64,000 nucleotides of DNA from Hemerocallis citrina (Eukaryota; Streptophyta; Magnoliopsida; Asparagales; Asphodelaceae): positions 99,755,085 to 99,819,084 of the forward strand of contig CM030366.1 of assembly GCA_017893485.1 (NCBI GenBank). Direction: 5' to 3'. The position numbers were made by a program, and so were the translations under genes. Below, piece by piece: positions 35,102-46,014 of this stretch (positions within the stretch are counted from its first letter, which is position 1; the number at the start of each line of letters is the position of its first letter). The notes beneath the pieces are model-generated. The model was not told where the DNA came from. It did not search any database and worked only from the letters and a program-made list of their open reading frames with translations.

Positions 35102-36621
35102 TGTTGTGCAATATAGAGGCGTAGTGACAAGCAAGGGTCGATCCCACAGAGATTGTAGAAATTAACTTACTAATGAATAGCAATCTTAAAGTGTTGTTCT
35201 AAAAGAAATGATTGAAAGGAAATGAAAAGATAAAAATCTAAATTAAGTAGAATCACAATTTGAGTCACGAATATCTATTAAAGTAGTTGGGCTTTGATTT
35301 CCACCTGTAGTCAAGAATGCTAAGTCACCTACTCATGTTTGTTCCTTTAAGGGCATGGTATCTACTCCTTAAAGTTAATGTTTCCCTAAGCCAAGAATTA
35401 GGCATGGTATCTACTCTAATTCGTTTCTTTCCTTAAGTATTTAACATGGTATCTACTAAGTTGCACTTAAAGGAAGCATATGAATAATGGAAACGAACAA
35501 ACACTTAAAGTTCTAGAAATTGGTATCAGATCTAGATCCTTCAAGTTGATTAAACCAAGAACCCCTAAAGATTCCTGTGTTACAAGTTATGGGTACGAGA
35601 TACGGGTCATCTCTATGCTCATATAACAGATTCAGTTTTATAGTATGCAAACTTGATAATCTCAGGTTCTGCATGGCAGTTGACTTGCTGTCACTCTCAG
35701 TCGACTGCTCTTAGAACTTCTGAACAAGTTTGATTCATATTATAAATCTATACCAATACAATCAGGTTTAATCAATAAGTAATAGATAAGCATTACATGA
35801 CTACGGTTTCAATCTACCCAACTATGAAATTAGTTGCACATAATACAACCTTTATTGATTAATAAAATAGAATTCATGACTCTACAATAAAAATAAAAAG
35901 TAAAAGGAAGAACAGAAGAATACTGATTTGTATGATGTTGAAATTGAGCCCAATCAGCAGTCGACTTGTTCTCCTCTTTCTTTGATGCTGGATCTTGATG
36001 CTTGCTGGTCGATGGTCCCCCCTTTTGATGGTAGATGACTCTTTTTTTTATAGTTTCTCTTGTCCTTGTCTGCAAATATCAAGTTCCTGATTTCTTATCT
36101 CTTCACGCATAGGACTGAGTCCATCTTCTTACTTGCAAATCCCGATTCTTTAACTTTGATTGTTGGTGAGTTATTATTTGCAGATAACCCGGGTTTGGAT
36201 AACTTCCATTTGATTCAGAATTGGTTGAGGATGGATCTTAAACTATCTTTATCTTTTAACTCCGCTGAATACCAGTCGACTGGTTTTGAAATCAGTCGAC
36301 TGTGTCGAGACATCTGTAGATTCACAATCACTCCGTCAAGTCAACTGTCTTTGGAGTAAGTCGACTGTACTGCGTAGCTTCGGGATTTCATACTCCTCTG
36401 TTCAGTCGACTGTCTTTGAGGACCAGTTGACTTGTGTCCTGCAGCTCCCTGTGTATCATCCTCTCAGTCTGTATTAGTCTTGAATCTGCTTCGTTTGGCT
36501 GCTTTCAGGCTGTTTCCTATGGAAAAGAGAAAAGAAGAGTAAATTACCACATATAGAGCATTTAAATGTCTAATTGCATTAAGATTATTGCTCCTAAATG
36601 TGAATATTATTGGGTTCATCA
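35102..36621 (-). repeat. 3' LTR of the Athila-like element
   Basis: A 1520-base LTR, + strand TGTTGTGCAAT to GGGTTCATCA. Compared with its partner it lacks 66 bases immediately after TGTTGTGCAAT. Several AGTCGACTG palindromes cluster at about 36270-36430, in the U3 part of this - strand element. Confidence 0.93.
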
Positions 36622-38171
36622 AATACCCCCAAACTTAGCTTTTGCTTGTCCTCAAGCAAAATTAAACTACAAGCATCTCTTTGAACATCTTTATCCTTCC
36701 AACATTTACCTCAGAGAACTTGCTACATTAGGTGTCAAGGTTAGAACAAGCATTAAGATAGGTCTAAATAAGTTTTAATTCAAATGTTAATCACTTATTC
36801 ACAAGAATACTTAACTTGAATATCAAATAATAGTGTGGCCAATGCCTCTGCAACATAATCATGATTAAGGTTAGCAAGCTCAACTATATTTCAACTCCAA
36901 AATCTCACCATGGCATACACTCCCAAAGAAATATAGCTCTCATTGACATGGGACATTCAAATTAGATCTCGTGACAATTTTCATTACTTGGATGAAACCA
37001 TATGCTTGATCTTGCTACTACATCTTCACACCATGGATTTGCATGTTACTTGGATCAAAAGGTCTTTTATAGGTTGTAATGGGGCCATGGGTGAGGGTTT
37101 AAACATTTGAAGGGAAAAGGAATACAAAATTCTAAAGGATTAGTAGAGCAACTTGCCTTGTTCTAAGAGATTTTTTTTTTTTTTTTTTGGCGCATATATG
37201 GCCACCTATTACAGGCCTATACTTTATTTCTACCAACACCTTTCACCCATCCACAACTCAACAATTTATAACTTTTCATTCTTTTTTTTTTTCTATGACA
37301 AATCTTCCAACTTTATATTTTCTTCCCCTTCACCTTGACATACCACATCTCTTTTACAATTCTTGCTCTACTAACTCAATAGATATAGGTAAGGTAACCT
37401 ATTTATCTAGGCTTGGTTAAGGATGATGTGTCTTACAAAAAGAAAGCTTTAATAGGCTTCAAAGGGGTAACTAGTGGATAATTGATCTTGGGTAGGCTAT
37501 TTTTCTTTGGTGATAGAATCTTATGTGCCTTAATCATTTCCAAGTTTTTATGCAAAAACCAAAAATAAGTTTCGAAAAGTAGCAAAAACAAGTTCTAGTT
37601 CACCTCAAGAATGCAGTCAACTGAAATCTTCAAGTGTATGATTCTCTCACAAATAAAATAAATAAGGCTCAAAACTCACAATATTAAGTTTACTCACAGT
37701 TGAACTTGCTATTCTCTTTCAAGATTCGTCGAATTGACATGACCATATGAATAAAAGTTTCAAGTATGATCCATATGAAAAGTTATTAACATTTTTAAGG
37801 ATAAAGACCACAATTAATATTTGTTCTCCACTCTCTACCTGAGCTCAAATCATTCAATGTTGGAATGGTTAAAATCAAAAGACTCCAAATGTAAATAACT
37901 ACCCCCAAACTTAGATGAAACATTATCCTCAATGTTCGCACAAAAACTTAAAATGGCATGTGTTACCACCCAGTTGAAGGAAAGAAAATAAAGTAAAAAA
38001 ATAAAGAAATGATTAAAGAAATAAATAAATAGAGAGTGTAAGTACTCCCCTGAAAAATTGGGTTGCTTCCCAATAAGCGCTGCGTTTCTTGTCTTCAGCT
38101 GGACTTGATGAGTTTATGCAATGTATTGAATGGCTCGCGGCTCAAAATTCATCTTATTATAAGGTTTCCCA
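36622..38171 (-). other. 3' non-coding region of the Athila-like element
   Basis: About 1.5 kb between the integrase C-terminal remnant and the 3' LTR, where full Athila elements carry an env-like ORF. No such ORF is visible. It has T homopolymers at about 37171-37189 and 37273-37283 and a purine tract (AAGTTTGGGGGTATT on the - strand) next to the LTR. Confidence 0.7.
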
Positions 38172-38945
38172 CTATGCCCATTCACCTTTGAACGTTTGAT
38201 TTTTCTCCAACGTTCCATGTGGGGAAACCTTTGCAACAATATACGGACCGTACCATCTTGACATAAGCCTATCTGCATTGGTCCACCTTAATGCACCCTT
38301 GTGTTCTTGCAAGACTCCCTGCAGCTTCTCTTCTTCCTGCATCCTTAAGTTTGCAGCAACTGTCACAGGTAATGTCTGGTTTTCCCTCAAATATTCATAC
38401 TTCAAGTGTTCATGTAGTGGCTTCAGCTCCACATCTGGTGTCCTGGTAAAAAAAGAAACAAAAGTATTATTAGACACAAGATTTTCAAACACATGTGCAA
38501 ACTTACCTGCATATGATTTTTCATTTCCAAGGGTATGTATTTTCTCTGCAATCCTCCAATCATCATATTCCTGTTCAACTTGAGATAGTATTAGAGGGTG
38601 TGTAATTGTTGCTTGTAATGGATCAACACCATGTTCCTGAAATGTTTGGTCACAAATTTCCTGAACCACATCAACATTATAACATTCATGATCATCGTGT
38701 GGTAATTTTGGTGCATCAAACATTCTAAACACAATCTTGTCCTCTAGGGTTGTCACCGATTGGAGCTGTTCTTGTCCTCTAGGATTTGGTATGGTTTGTG
38801 ATGGGAGTTCTCCTGCCTTTTTTTCACTTAACTCCTTAGTAATTTGACCAATTTGATTCTCCAAATTCTGAATGGTCTGCCCTTGTTGGTTGCTTGTTTG
38901 CTGTTGCTGTTGGAGTAATTGAAGTACGGTGGATTCGAAATCCAT
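38172..38945 (-). pseudogene. Gag tail fused to RT-edge and integrase C-terminus (two internal deletions)
   Basis: A 257-codon open frame joins three separated Athila segments. Residues 1-67 are the Gln-rich end of gag (NLENQIGQITKEL). Residues 68-222 resemble the segment from the protease C-terminal side to the RT start (FRMFDAPKLP, then LKPLHEHLKYEYL). Residues 223-257 (RLMSRWYGPYIVAKVSPHG) are the integrase C-terminal SH3-like part. The joins are near 38744 and 38279. The protease active site and the RT, RNase H and integrase catalytic regions are absent, yet the frame stays open across both joins. The first Met is probably not a real start; the sequence continues gag from 38828-40150 after a frameshift. 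It may be translated as a gag extension or be a relic. Confidence 0.75.
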
Positions 38946-40150
38946 CTTCTTCTGTTCTTAACTGGCCGATCAAACCCATTCCCACTCTGGAATTGCTGCG
39001 TATGCCCTTGTGCGAATTGATTGCCTTGATGGTTTTGATTATTGCTCCATGAGAAATTTGGATGGTTTCGCCACCCTAGGTTATACATGTTTGACAAAGG
39101 TTTGTTCTGGGGCAGGTACATTCCCTGTCCTACGTAGTTTGCGTGCTCCTGATCTATGAAAGAAAACATGGGACATGTATTAGTTGTATGATCAGAATGA
39201 GAACAAATTGCACAAATTTCTTTTGGTTGGTTTTTTATGCCACCCAACGTTAAAATTGCATTAACAAGCATATCAATCTTTTTGTTCATAATTTCCATTT
39301 CTAATTGCATGCTATTATCACTAGAGATTTCGTAAATTCCCTGTTTTTTCGAAAGGCCTCTTCCCCTTATTGAGAATTGCTGTGAGTTCTCGCTGAGTTC
39401 TTCAAATAGTTCGATGGCCTCCTCACCACTTTTTCTCATCAAGATTCCGTTGCAAGCTGAATCCACAATTACTTTGTTAGTGTCATTTAAACCCTCATAA
39501 AATGCTTGTACCTGATCATCCTCAGGTATATTGTGCGTAGGACACTTGAGAAGCTTGTTCTTGAAGTCCTTCCATGCATCGAAGAATAAATCGCCATCTT
39601 TTTGTTGGAAGAGTAGAATTTCCGTTTTTAGTTGTCTGGTTTTCTGAGCTTGAAAGAATTCCTTCAAGAACTTTGTTGCCAATTGCTCCCATGATTGAAT
39701 TGATCCTGGTTCCAAAGAATTATACCACAATTTAGCATTAAGTTTTAATGAGAATGGAAACAAAATTAACCTGATTTGTTCAGGGGTAAGTCCTTGGACG
39801 CTTTGTGTTCTGCAAAGATCAAAGAAATCTTGCAAATGTAGATGCGGATCCTCGTCTAGTCTGCCACTGAAGTGGGGAACCATGCTGAGTAATTGAGGTG
39901 ATATATGCATATTCCCTGTGACACTCGGTTGATAAGCTATGCAAGGCGGTTGCTCAATATTCTTTGGAATGAATTTGTCTTGCATTGGTACTCGATTTGG
40001 TACTTTCTCCCCCATTGTTGCTTTTGGAAAAATTCTCTGTACAGTCGACTGATCCTTGGAGAAAGTCGACTTATCTGAATCTGCAGAATGTAATCTAAAA
40101 GAAAATATAAGAAAAGAATAAAAAGAAAAAGATTTGTATTGATTTTGCAA
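38828..40150 (-). CDS. Athila-like Gag polyprotein
   Basis: Structural protein that packages element RNA into virus-like particles. The 440-codon open frame begins at 40150, but the likely start is the ATG at 40013-40015 (MGEKVPNRVP), after the primer-site leader. The gag core spans roughly residues 70-230 of the open frame: VPHFSGRLDEDPHLHLQDFF, then FPFSLKLNAKLWYNSLEPGS, then WEQLATKFLKEFF. A CCHC knuckle, CAICSHSDHTTNTC, is intact near residue 320. The last 35 residues depart from the family because of a frameshift near 38950; the family-like tail continues in the overlapping frame 38172-38945. This is one of the few long intact frames among the transposons here. Confidence 0.82.
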   Translation of the reverse strand: MQNQYKSFSFYSFLIFSFRLHSADSDKSTFSKDQSTVQRIFPKATMGEKVPNRVPMQDKFIPKNIEQPPCIAYQPSVTGNMHISPQLLSMVPHFSGRLDEDPHLHLQDFFDLCRTQSVQGLTPEQIRLILFPFSLKLNAKLWYNSLEPGSIQSWEQLATKFLKEFFQAQKTRQLKTEILLFQQKDGDLFFDAWKDFKNKLLKCPTHNIPEDDQVQAFYEGLNDTNKVIVDSACNGILMRKSGEEAIELFEELSENSQQFSIRGRGLSKKQGIYEISSDNSMQLEMEIMNKKIDMLVNAILTLGGIKNQPKEICAICSHSDHTTNTCPMFSFIDQEHANYVGQGMYLPQNKPLSNMYNLGWRNHPNFSWSNNQNHQGNQFAQGHTQQFQSGNGFDRPVKNRRRWISNPPYFNYSNSNSKQATNKGRPFRIWRIKLVKLLRS

Positions 40151-40167
40151 GTTAAAATACTAAACAA

Positions 40168-40185
40168 TTCCCGGCAACGGTGCCA
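40168..40185 (-). promoter_or_regulatory. Primer-binding site of the Athila-like element
   Basis: The - strand reads TGGCACCGTTGCCGGGAA, the site typical of Athila elements, complementary to the 3' end of an Asp-type tRNA. It lies six bases from the 5' LTR edge at 40192. Confidence 0.88.
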
Positions 40186-40191
40186 AAAATT

Positions 40192-41777
40192 TGTTGTGCA
40201 ATCTAGATGATCTAAATAAATAGATAAACTAGACACAAATTAAAACCTCGCAAGTGTACGAATCGTTTATATAGGCATAGTGACAAGCAAGGGTCGATCC
40301 CACAGAGATTGTAGAAATTAACTTACTAATGAATAACAATCTTAAAGTGTTGTTCTAAAAGAAATGATTGAAAGGAAATGAAAAGATAAAAATCTAAATT
40401 AAGTAGAATCACAATTTGAGTCACGAATATCTATTAAAGTAGTTGGGCTTTGATTTCCACCTGTAGTCAAGAATGCTAAGTCACCTACTCATGTTTGTTC
40501 CTTGAAGGGCATGGTATCTACTCCTTAAAGTTAATGTTTCCCTAAGCCAAGAATTTGGCATGGTATATACTCTAATTTGTTTCTTTCCTTAAGTATTTAG
40601 CCTGGTATCTACTAAGTTGCACTTAAAGGAAGCATAGGAACAATGAAAACGAACAAACACTTAAAGTTCTTGAAATTGGTATCAGATCTAGATCCTTCAA
40701 GTTGATTAAACCAAGAACCCCTAAAGATTCCTGTGTTACAAGTTATGGGCACGAGATACGGGTCGTCTCTATGCTCATATACCAGATTCAGTTTTATAGT
40801 ATGCAAACTTGATAATCTCAGGTTCTGCATGGCAGTTGACTTGCTGTCACTCTCAGTTGACTGCTCTTAGAACTTCTGAACAAGTTTGATTCATATTATA
40901 AATCTATACCAATACAATCAGGTTTAATCAATAAGTAATAGATAAGCATTACATGACTACGGTTTCAATCTACCCAACTATGAAATTAGTTGCACATAAT
41001 ACAACCTTTATTGATTAATAAAATAGAATTCATGACTCTACAATAAAAATAAAAAGTAAAAGGAAGAACAGAAGAACACTGATTTGTATGATATTGAAAT
41101 TGAGCCCAATCAGCAGTCGACTTGTTCTCCTCTTTCTTTGATGCTGGATCTTGATGCTTGCTGGTCGATGGTCCCCCTTTTTGAAGGTAGATGACTCTTT
41201 TTTTTATAGTTTCTCTTGTCCTTGTCTGCATATATCAAGTTCCTGATTTCTTATCTCTTCACGCATAGGACTGAGTCCATCTTCTTACTTGCAAATCCCG
41301 ATTCTTTAACTTTGATTGTTGGTGAGTTATTATTTGCAGATAACCCGGGTTTGGATAACTTCCATTTGATTCGAAATTGGTTGAGGATGGATCTTAAACT
41401 ATCTTTATCTTTTAACTCCGCTGAATACCAGTCGACCGGTTTTGAAATCAGTCGACTGTGTCGAGACATCTGTAGATTCACAATCACTCCGTCAAGTCAA
41501 CTGTCTTTGGAGTAAGTCGACTGTACTGCATTGCTTCGGGATTTCATACTCCTCTGTTCAGTCAACTATCTTTGAGGACCAGTCGACTTGTGTCCTGCAG
41601 CTCCCTGTGTATCATCCTCTCAGTCTGTATTAGTCTTGAATCTGCTTCGTTTGGCTTCTTTTAGGCTATTTCCTATGGAAAAGAGAAAAGAAGAGTAAAT
41701 TACCACATATAGAGCATTTAAATGTCTAATTGCATTAAGATTATTGCTCCTAAATGTGAATATTATTGGGTTCATCA
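40192..41777 (-). repeat. 5' LTR of the Athila-like element
   Basis: A 1586-base LTR nearly identical to 35102-36621, retaining the 66 bases (about 40203-40268) missing there. AGTCGAC palindromes lie at about 41425-41590. Confidence 0.93.
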
Positions 41778-42180
41778 AAAAGTCTTGGTGTGACTCGGAT
41801 TCACTACCGAGCGTCTTGCATCCTTATTGCTTGTGGGAAGCTAGGCGATGGCTCGAGATTATAACTGAGCTCTGAGCCTCCAGACTTGTTGGAAAAGCTC
41901 TGGTATGGCTCGAGGTTATAACCGAGCGTCCAGCCCCAAGACTTGTTGGAAAAGTTTTGGTATGGCTCGAGGTTATAACTGAGGGACGAGCCCCAAAACT
42001 TGTAGTAAAATCTCTGGTATGGCTCGAGGTTACAGCCGAGCGACGAGCCCCAAAACTTTTTGGAAAAGCTTTGGTATGGCTCGAGGTCACTACCGTGCGC
42101 CAAGTATCCTCATTGCCTATGGAAAGCTAGGCGATGGCTCGAGATTATAACCGAGCTCCGAGCCCCAGACTTGTTGGAAA
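41778..42180. repeat. Continuation of the 57 bp minisatellite array
   Basis: The same units as 30540-35101 resume directly after the Athila-like element, showing that the array was continuous before the insertion. Confidence 0.92.
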
Positions 42181-42458
42181 CATTTGGGTAACGAACAGGC
42201 TGAACTTGCTCCTCTGTCGTGGGAGGAAGGGGGAGTAGTGGTAACGAAGGAAGTGTAGTACTTGAGCCATTGCTAGGGGACGCCAAGCAACTGTACCAGC
42301 TGACAAGGCCGAAGGTAAAACCGGAATTTTACGTGTCAGGGTGACGTCATGGGGGTGGAAATTGGGCTTTTTTTTTAGATCCTAGTGGCCGTTAGATCTT
42401 GATGATCAAGATTGGATGGTGAGGATCCTTTTGAGGAATTCGAGGAGTCTTTCTCCTC

Positions 42459-42466
42459 CTATAAGT
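42459..42466 (+). promoter_or_regulatory. Candidate core promoter of the antisense gene
   Basis: CTATAAGT is followed by a CT-rich leader (about 42467-42520) and the ATG at 42602. The layout resembles a plant TATA promoter. Prediction only. Confidence 0.4.
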
Positions 42467-42601
42467 CTCCCACCCCTCCCCTTATTTCTCCACTTCGCAC
42501 TCTCTCTCTTCATAACAGGAATTTTCCTCTCTTTGCTGTCGGCAATAACTTTCGGTGATACTCCCGTTTCCCGGTCAATCAGGTTAGTATTTTGTTTTCT
42601 T

Positions 42602-45600
42602 ATGTCGCGCTCTCAGTCCAGTTCCGAGGCGAGCTCTTCAGGTCGTGGTGTGGTGTTGGTCGAGACACTGTCGACGTCTTGGTCCCTGGATGACACTACT
42701 TCGGAGGAGCAGGAACAGTTGGATTCAGGATTTGGGGGAACGAGCATTGTGGTTCTTGATGTGGCTCCCTTGCAAAGTCGTATGCCAGAAGAGGGTTCGT
42801 CGGTGGAGGAGACTGATGAGGGTTTTGAGGAGGAGCTTGTTAAGGAGGAGGGCGACCAGGAGGCGGGCAAAGGAGGAACCGAGAGAGAGGGCGGCCAGGA
42901 GGGAGGCGAAGGAGGGGCCAAAGGAGTTGTAGCGGAGGAAGAAACTAGTCTCCCCCCTCTGCCCCCGTTGTCGACTCTTTCTCCGGAGAGGAAGCCTCGC
43001 CCTCGTGGGAGAAAGAGGAAGTGGATTCGGTAGGATAGTCCGAGCACGCTGGACGAGTTCGGACCCCAGCCAAGAGAAGGGCTTGTAGTCCACCCCCCCC
43101 ATCAAATAGGAACCCAGGGTCAATCAAGATGTATCCTGATGATATCGAGAAACTTTTCCAATTTACCGTGGGAGACCATGCATCTAATCGGGTCATGATA
43201 AAGATGGACAACATCCAGTGTGTGCTGAAGGCGGACTATCTGCCTATATTAAGAGCGAGTTATTTCATCCCTCGGGAGTTCGAGCTACTGATTCCGAGCC
43301 CCTGTCTTCGTCCAACCACTGAGCTAGAGAAAAGCTTCTACATGTTTCCCGAAGAAGCTTTCATCTCGGGACTCAGGTTGTCGCTGCACCCGTTTATCAA
43401 GAGGGTGCTAAGGTGGGGGGAGCTAAGTCCGATGTAGTACGGCCCCAACTCGTGGAAGCATCTGGTCTGCTTCATACTAAAGTGCCAGGAGAAAGGGGTC
43501 AAGCTGAAGCTTAAGTATTTCCGAGTAGTCTTAGGGGTGAGTTTGCTCGGAGATGTGGAGGGGATCTTTTATATGTCGCCATGCCCCCACAAAGAGGGTG
43601 ATGCATGGTCACACGGACTAGATAAAGGCCTTGAAGGAGAAGTACCTCGTCGTCCAGAGCGAGATGCCTTGGGAAATCCCCATAGTCTGGAATTTTTTCA
43701 GGCCAAACCATAAGCCCCCGAGGTAGAGGGACTTGACGGAAAAAGAGTGGGCTGAAGTGGATAAAATTGTCGAGGGTCACAGCATCGGTTGGCCGCGCGT
43801 TACAGAGTTACAACTGGCCAGAGCCGGACTGAGCCCAACGCCCCATTATATGTTTTTGTTTCTACTTTACTTAATTTTCTACCTTCGTGTTAACATTTTT
43901 TCTTTTCTCTTTGCAGCGATGGATGCGAAGAACCTTGAGGTGAGGAATGCCTTCCTGGCTTTGGCCGCTAAGAGTTGAGCTGACAGGGAGAAGGCCGCCA
44001 AGGAGAAGGCTGCCCCGGCAGCAGGGTCCACCCAGTGGGCGGCCAAAGGAACTTCGGAGCCACCTTCGAAGAGGTCAAAGAAAAGCCACTCGTCTAGAGG
44101 GCCGAGGGAGTTAGAGCCGAGCTCTAGTAGTAAGAAGGTGTCAGAGGTCTTGAAGGCAGGGACCCCAGCACTTCGCCCCGACGCCTAGGAGATGGTGGGT
44201 AGGAAGGGTCTAAGGCTGTTTGCCCCGGATTGGGCGGTTAAGGACGGCAACTCTTTGACCGAAGGACCAATGGCCATTGAGGTGGCGGAAAAGCTCGCCA
44301 CGGAGCACGACCGGGTGACTCTAGCGACAAAGATGTTGAGGTGGCCTACATGAAGTTGGCTCAAGCGCAAGCCGCGGTAAGTATTTGTTAGTTACCTACT
44401 TTGGGCTTAGTATTTATGAGTTTTGTGTCTAACTCAATTCTCCTCGGCCAGGCACTACCGCATGGGGAACATCTACGGAAGTGTTTGGAGAAGGAAGTCT
44501 AGGTCGAGTAGCAGAATGCTGAGCGGTTCCTCCGAGAGGCAAAGAAGCTAAAGGACGAGCTGACGGCAGCTGAGGGAGCTCAGGGGGTCCTCCAAGTCGA
44601 GATGGCTTCTCTGCAGGATCAGCAAGCGCGTGAGGTTGCAACGGTCCGAGCGGTGGCCCGGGAGGAGTATGACGAGCTGCGGATGCCCTCTGCGGACGAA
44701 CTGATCTAAGCTCAGGACGACGCCTACAACCGAGCCAATGAGCACTTTCTGCACCTCTACCCGGAGGCCAAGATCAACCACCTCCACTATGGGTGGGAGC
44801 CTCTCGTACTTCTATTGACCTCCGGGGGTGAGGAAAACGAGGTTCCAAATGGCCCTCACCTGAAGAAGGAGGCAAGGGGTGCCCCGGGTGCCGAAGAGGT
44901 GCCAAAGTAGTGTAGGATTTTTACTTTCTTTTTTATTTGTATTTGCCTTTTGTGGACTGGCCACTGCTTTTTGTAACACAATTTTTGAATTTATAAAAAT
45001 AAAATTTTTGCCGACCCTCTGTGACTTGTTGTTTTAGCAAGCTTTCTTAGTGAATTGTTGCTTCTCCCCTGTTTTTGCTAGATGAACGAGACTGTCGGGC
45101 CCGACCTCAGTTCGGTTGAGGTCCAGCAACTTTGAAATAAGCTAGAGTCCAAGGAGAGTGTGCTGATTCGCTATCATGAGAAGGCTCGCGATCGAGAAGC
45201 AGCGGTAGACTATTTTATGAACAAGTCTAAGGAGCTCAGTTTAGAGGCGGCTCGTCTGAAGAAGGCCCTAGCCGACCGCGATTGGGGTAGTGCCGAGATG
45301 AACTAGGTTCTATCTGATGCCTCCACCAGACGTTAGACCTCTGAATCCATTCTTCAGAAGGTTGTTGTTGAGAAGGAGCTGGAGATTCAAAGGTTGAAGG
45401 TGCTGCTAGGTGCCGAGCGACCTCGACTCGACCGTCCGGGGCAAGGAGGCCCCTCTGTCTTAGGTTCCTCGCCGACCCTATACCTGGAGATGGCAATGCC
45501 TGCTGACGTGCAGAGCTCGGTTGCGGGGACGTCGACAATGGCTACGCCCAAGATGGGGGATGGGATTGATGGAGGGTGGAGTCATTCCGTAGGACTCGAG

Positions 45601-45642
45601 GCGGCTCTTGTGAGTTCGGAAGGTCTAGTAAGGGAACCTTAG
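42602..45642 (+). pseudogene. Antisense extra ORF of the Tat element (gypsy-type/Transposase_28-like), intron-containing
   Basis: This gene runs opposite to the host element, between integrase and the 3' LTR, a position known for Tat/Retand elements. From ATG 42602 (MSRSQSSSEASSSGRGVV) comes a Ser- and Glu-rich acidic region ending in a basic RGRKRKW stretch. A conserved part follows at 43129-43560: ASYFIPREFELLIPSP, then SGLRLSLHPFIKRVLRW, then YGPNSWKHLVCFIL, which resembles the plant gypsy-type transposon domain. Later parts (43921-45642) are Lys/Glu/Ala-rich and coiled-coil-like. Intron signals are visible: a pyrimidine tract and TTTGCAG at about 43900-43917, GTAAGT at 44377 with CCAG ending at 44451, and an acceptor near 45080. 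Stops and a frameshift near 43040-43128 mark this copy as inactive. The cellular role of these ORFs is unknown. Confidence 0.72.
44377..44451 (+). other. Intron in the antisense ORF
   Basis: Donor GTAAGT at 44377-44382 and acceptor CCAG ending at 44451, with an AT-rich interior between GC-rich exons. A second intron is likely at about 43848-43917, ending TTTGCAG. Confidence 0.6.
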
Positions 45643-45930
45643 GTAGTGGTAGAGGAAGAGTGTTGTAACGTTATTTAACTGTACCATAGCCTTTGAGGGC
45701 GTTTATGAATAAGATTTGATTTGTCTGACCCTTTTTGACATGGAAAAATTAGGATGTTGACTGCCGTTCGAACCGGGCTCCGAACCCCCTGCTTTGATCG
45801 AGAGCCGAGCCATTTCATTCGCTGATAGCATTTAATGGGGGACGTTTTACCTTTCGATAACACTTAATGGGGGACGTTTCATCTTCCATCATTTGGAATC
45901 CCCAATGTCATAAATGCGCCTTCTTGGAGG

Positions 45931-45940
45931 GCTATATAAC
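45931..45940 (+). promoter_or_regulatory. TATA-like box in the spacer between antisense ORF and integrase
   Basis: GCTATATAAC in a GC-richer surround. No clear gene follows on the + strand, only repeats. Weak evidence; included as a candidate. Confidence 0.3.
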
Positions 45941-46014
45941 CCTTACTCCTTCATCAGTAGTTCATTAGAAACCACCTCACTCCACTGTGAGTTCCCGTTG
46001 CCGGTGACTCTCTT

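Larger units (their letters stand above)
35102..41777 (-). mobile_element. Athila-like gag-only LTR element (non-autonomous)
   Basis: A complete element with LTRs at 35102-36621 and 40192-41777, inserted in the minisatellite array with an exact AAAAG duplication (35097-35101 and 41778-41782). The primer site at 40168-40185 is the Asp-tRNA-like site of Athila elements. The interior codes for a full gag plus a fused remnant in which the protease and the RT-RNase H-integrase core are deleted. The two LTRs are very alike by eye, so the insertion is fairly recent, apart from a 66-base segment missing from the left one. It would depend on an autonomous Athila for replication. Confidence 0.92.

Noticed and set aside
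37153..37420. Short frames around T homopolymers in the Athila-like element
   Set aside because: Low-complexity sequence in a 3' non-coding region, no domain.
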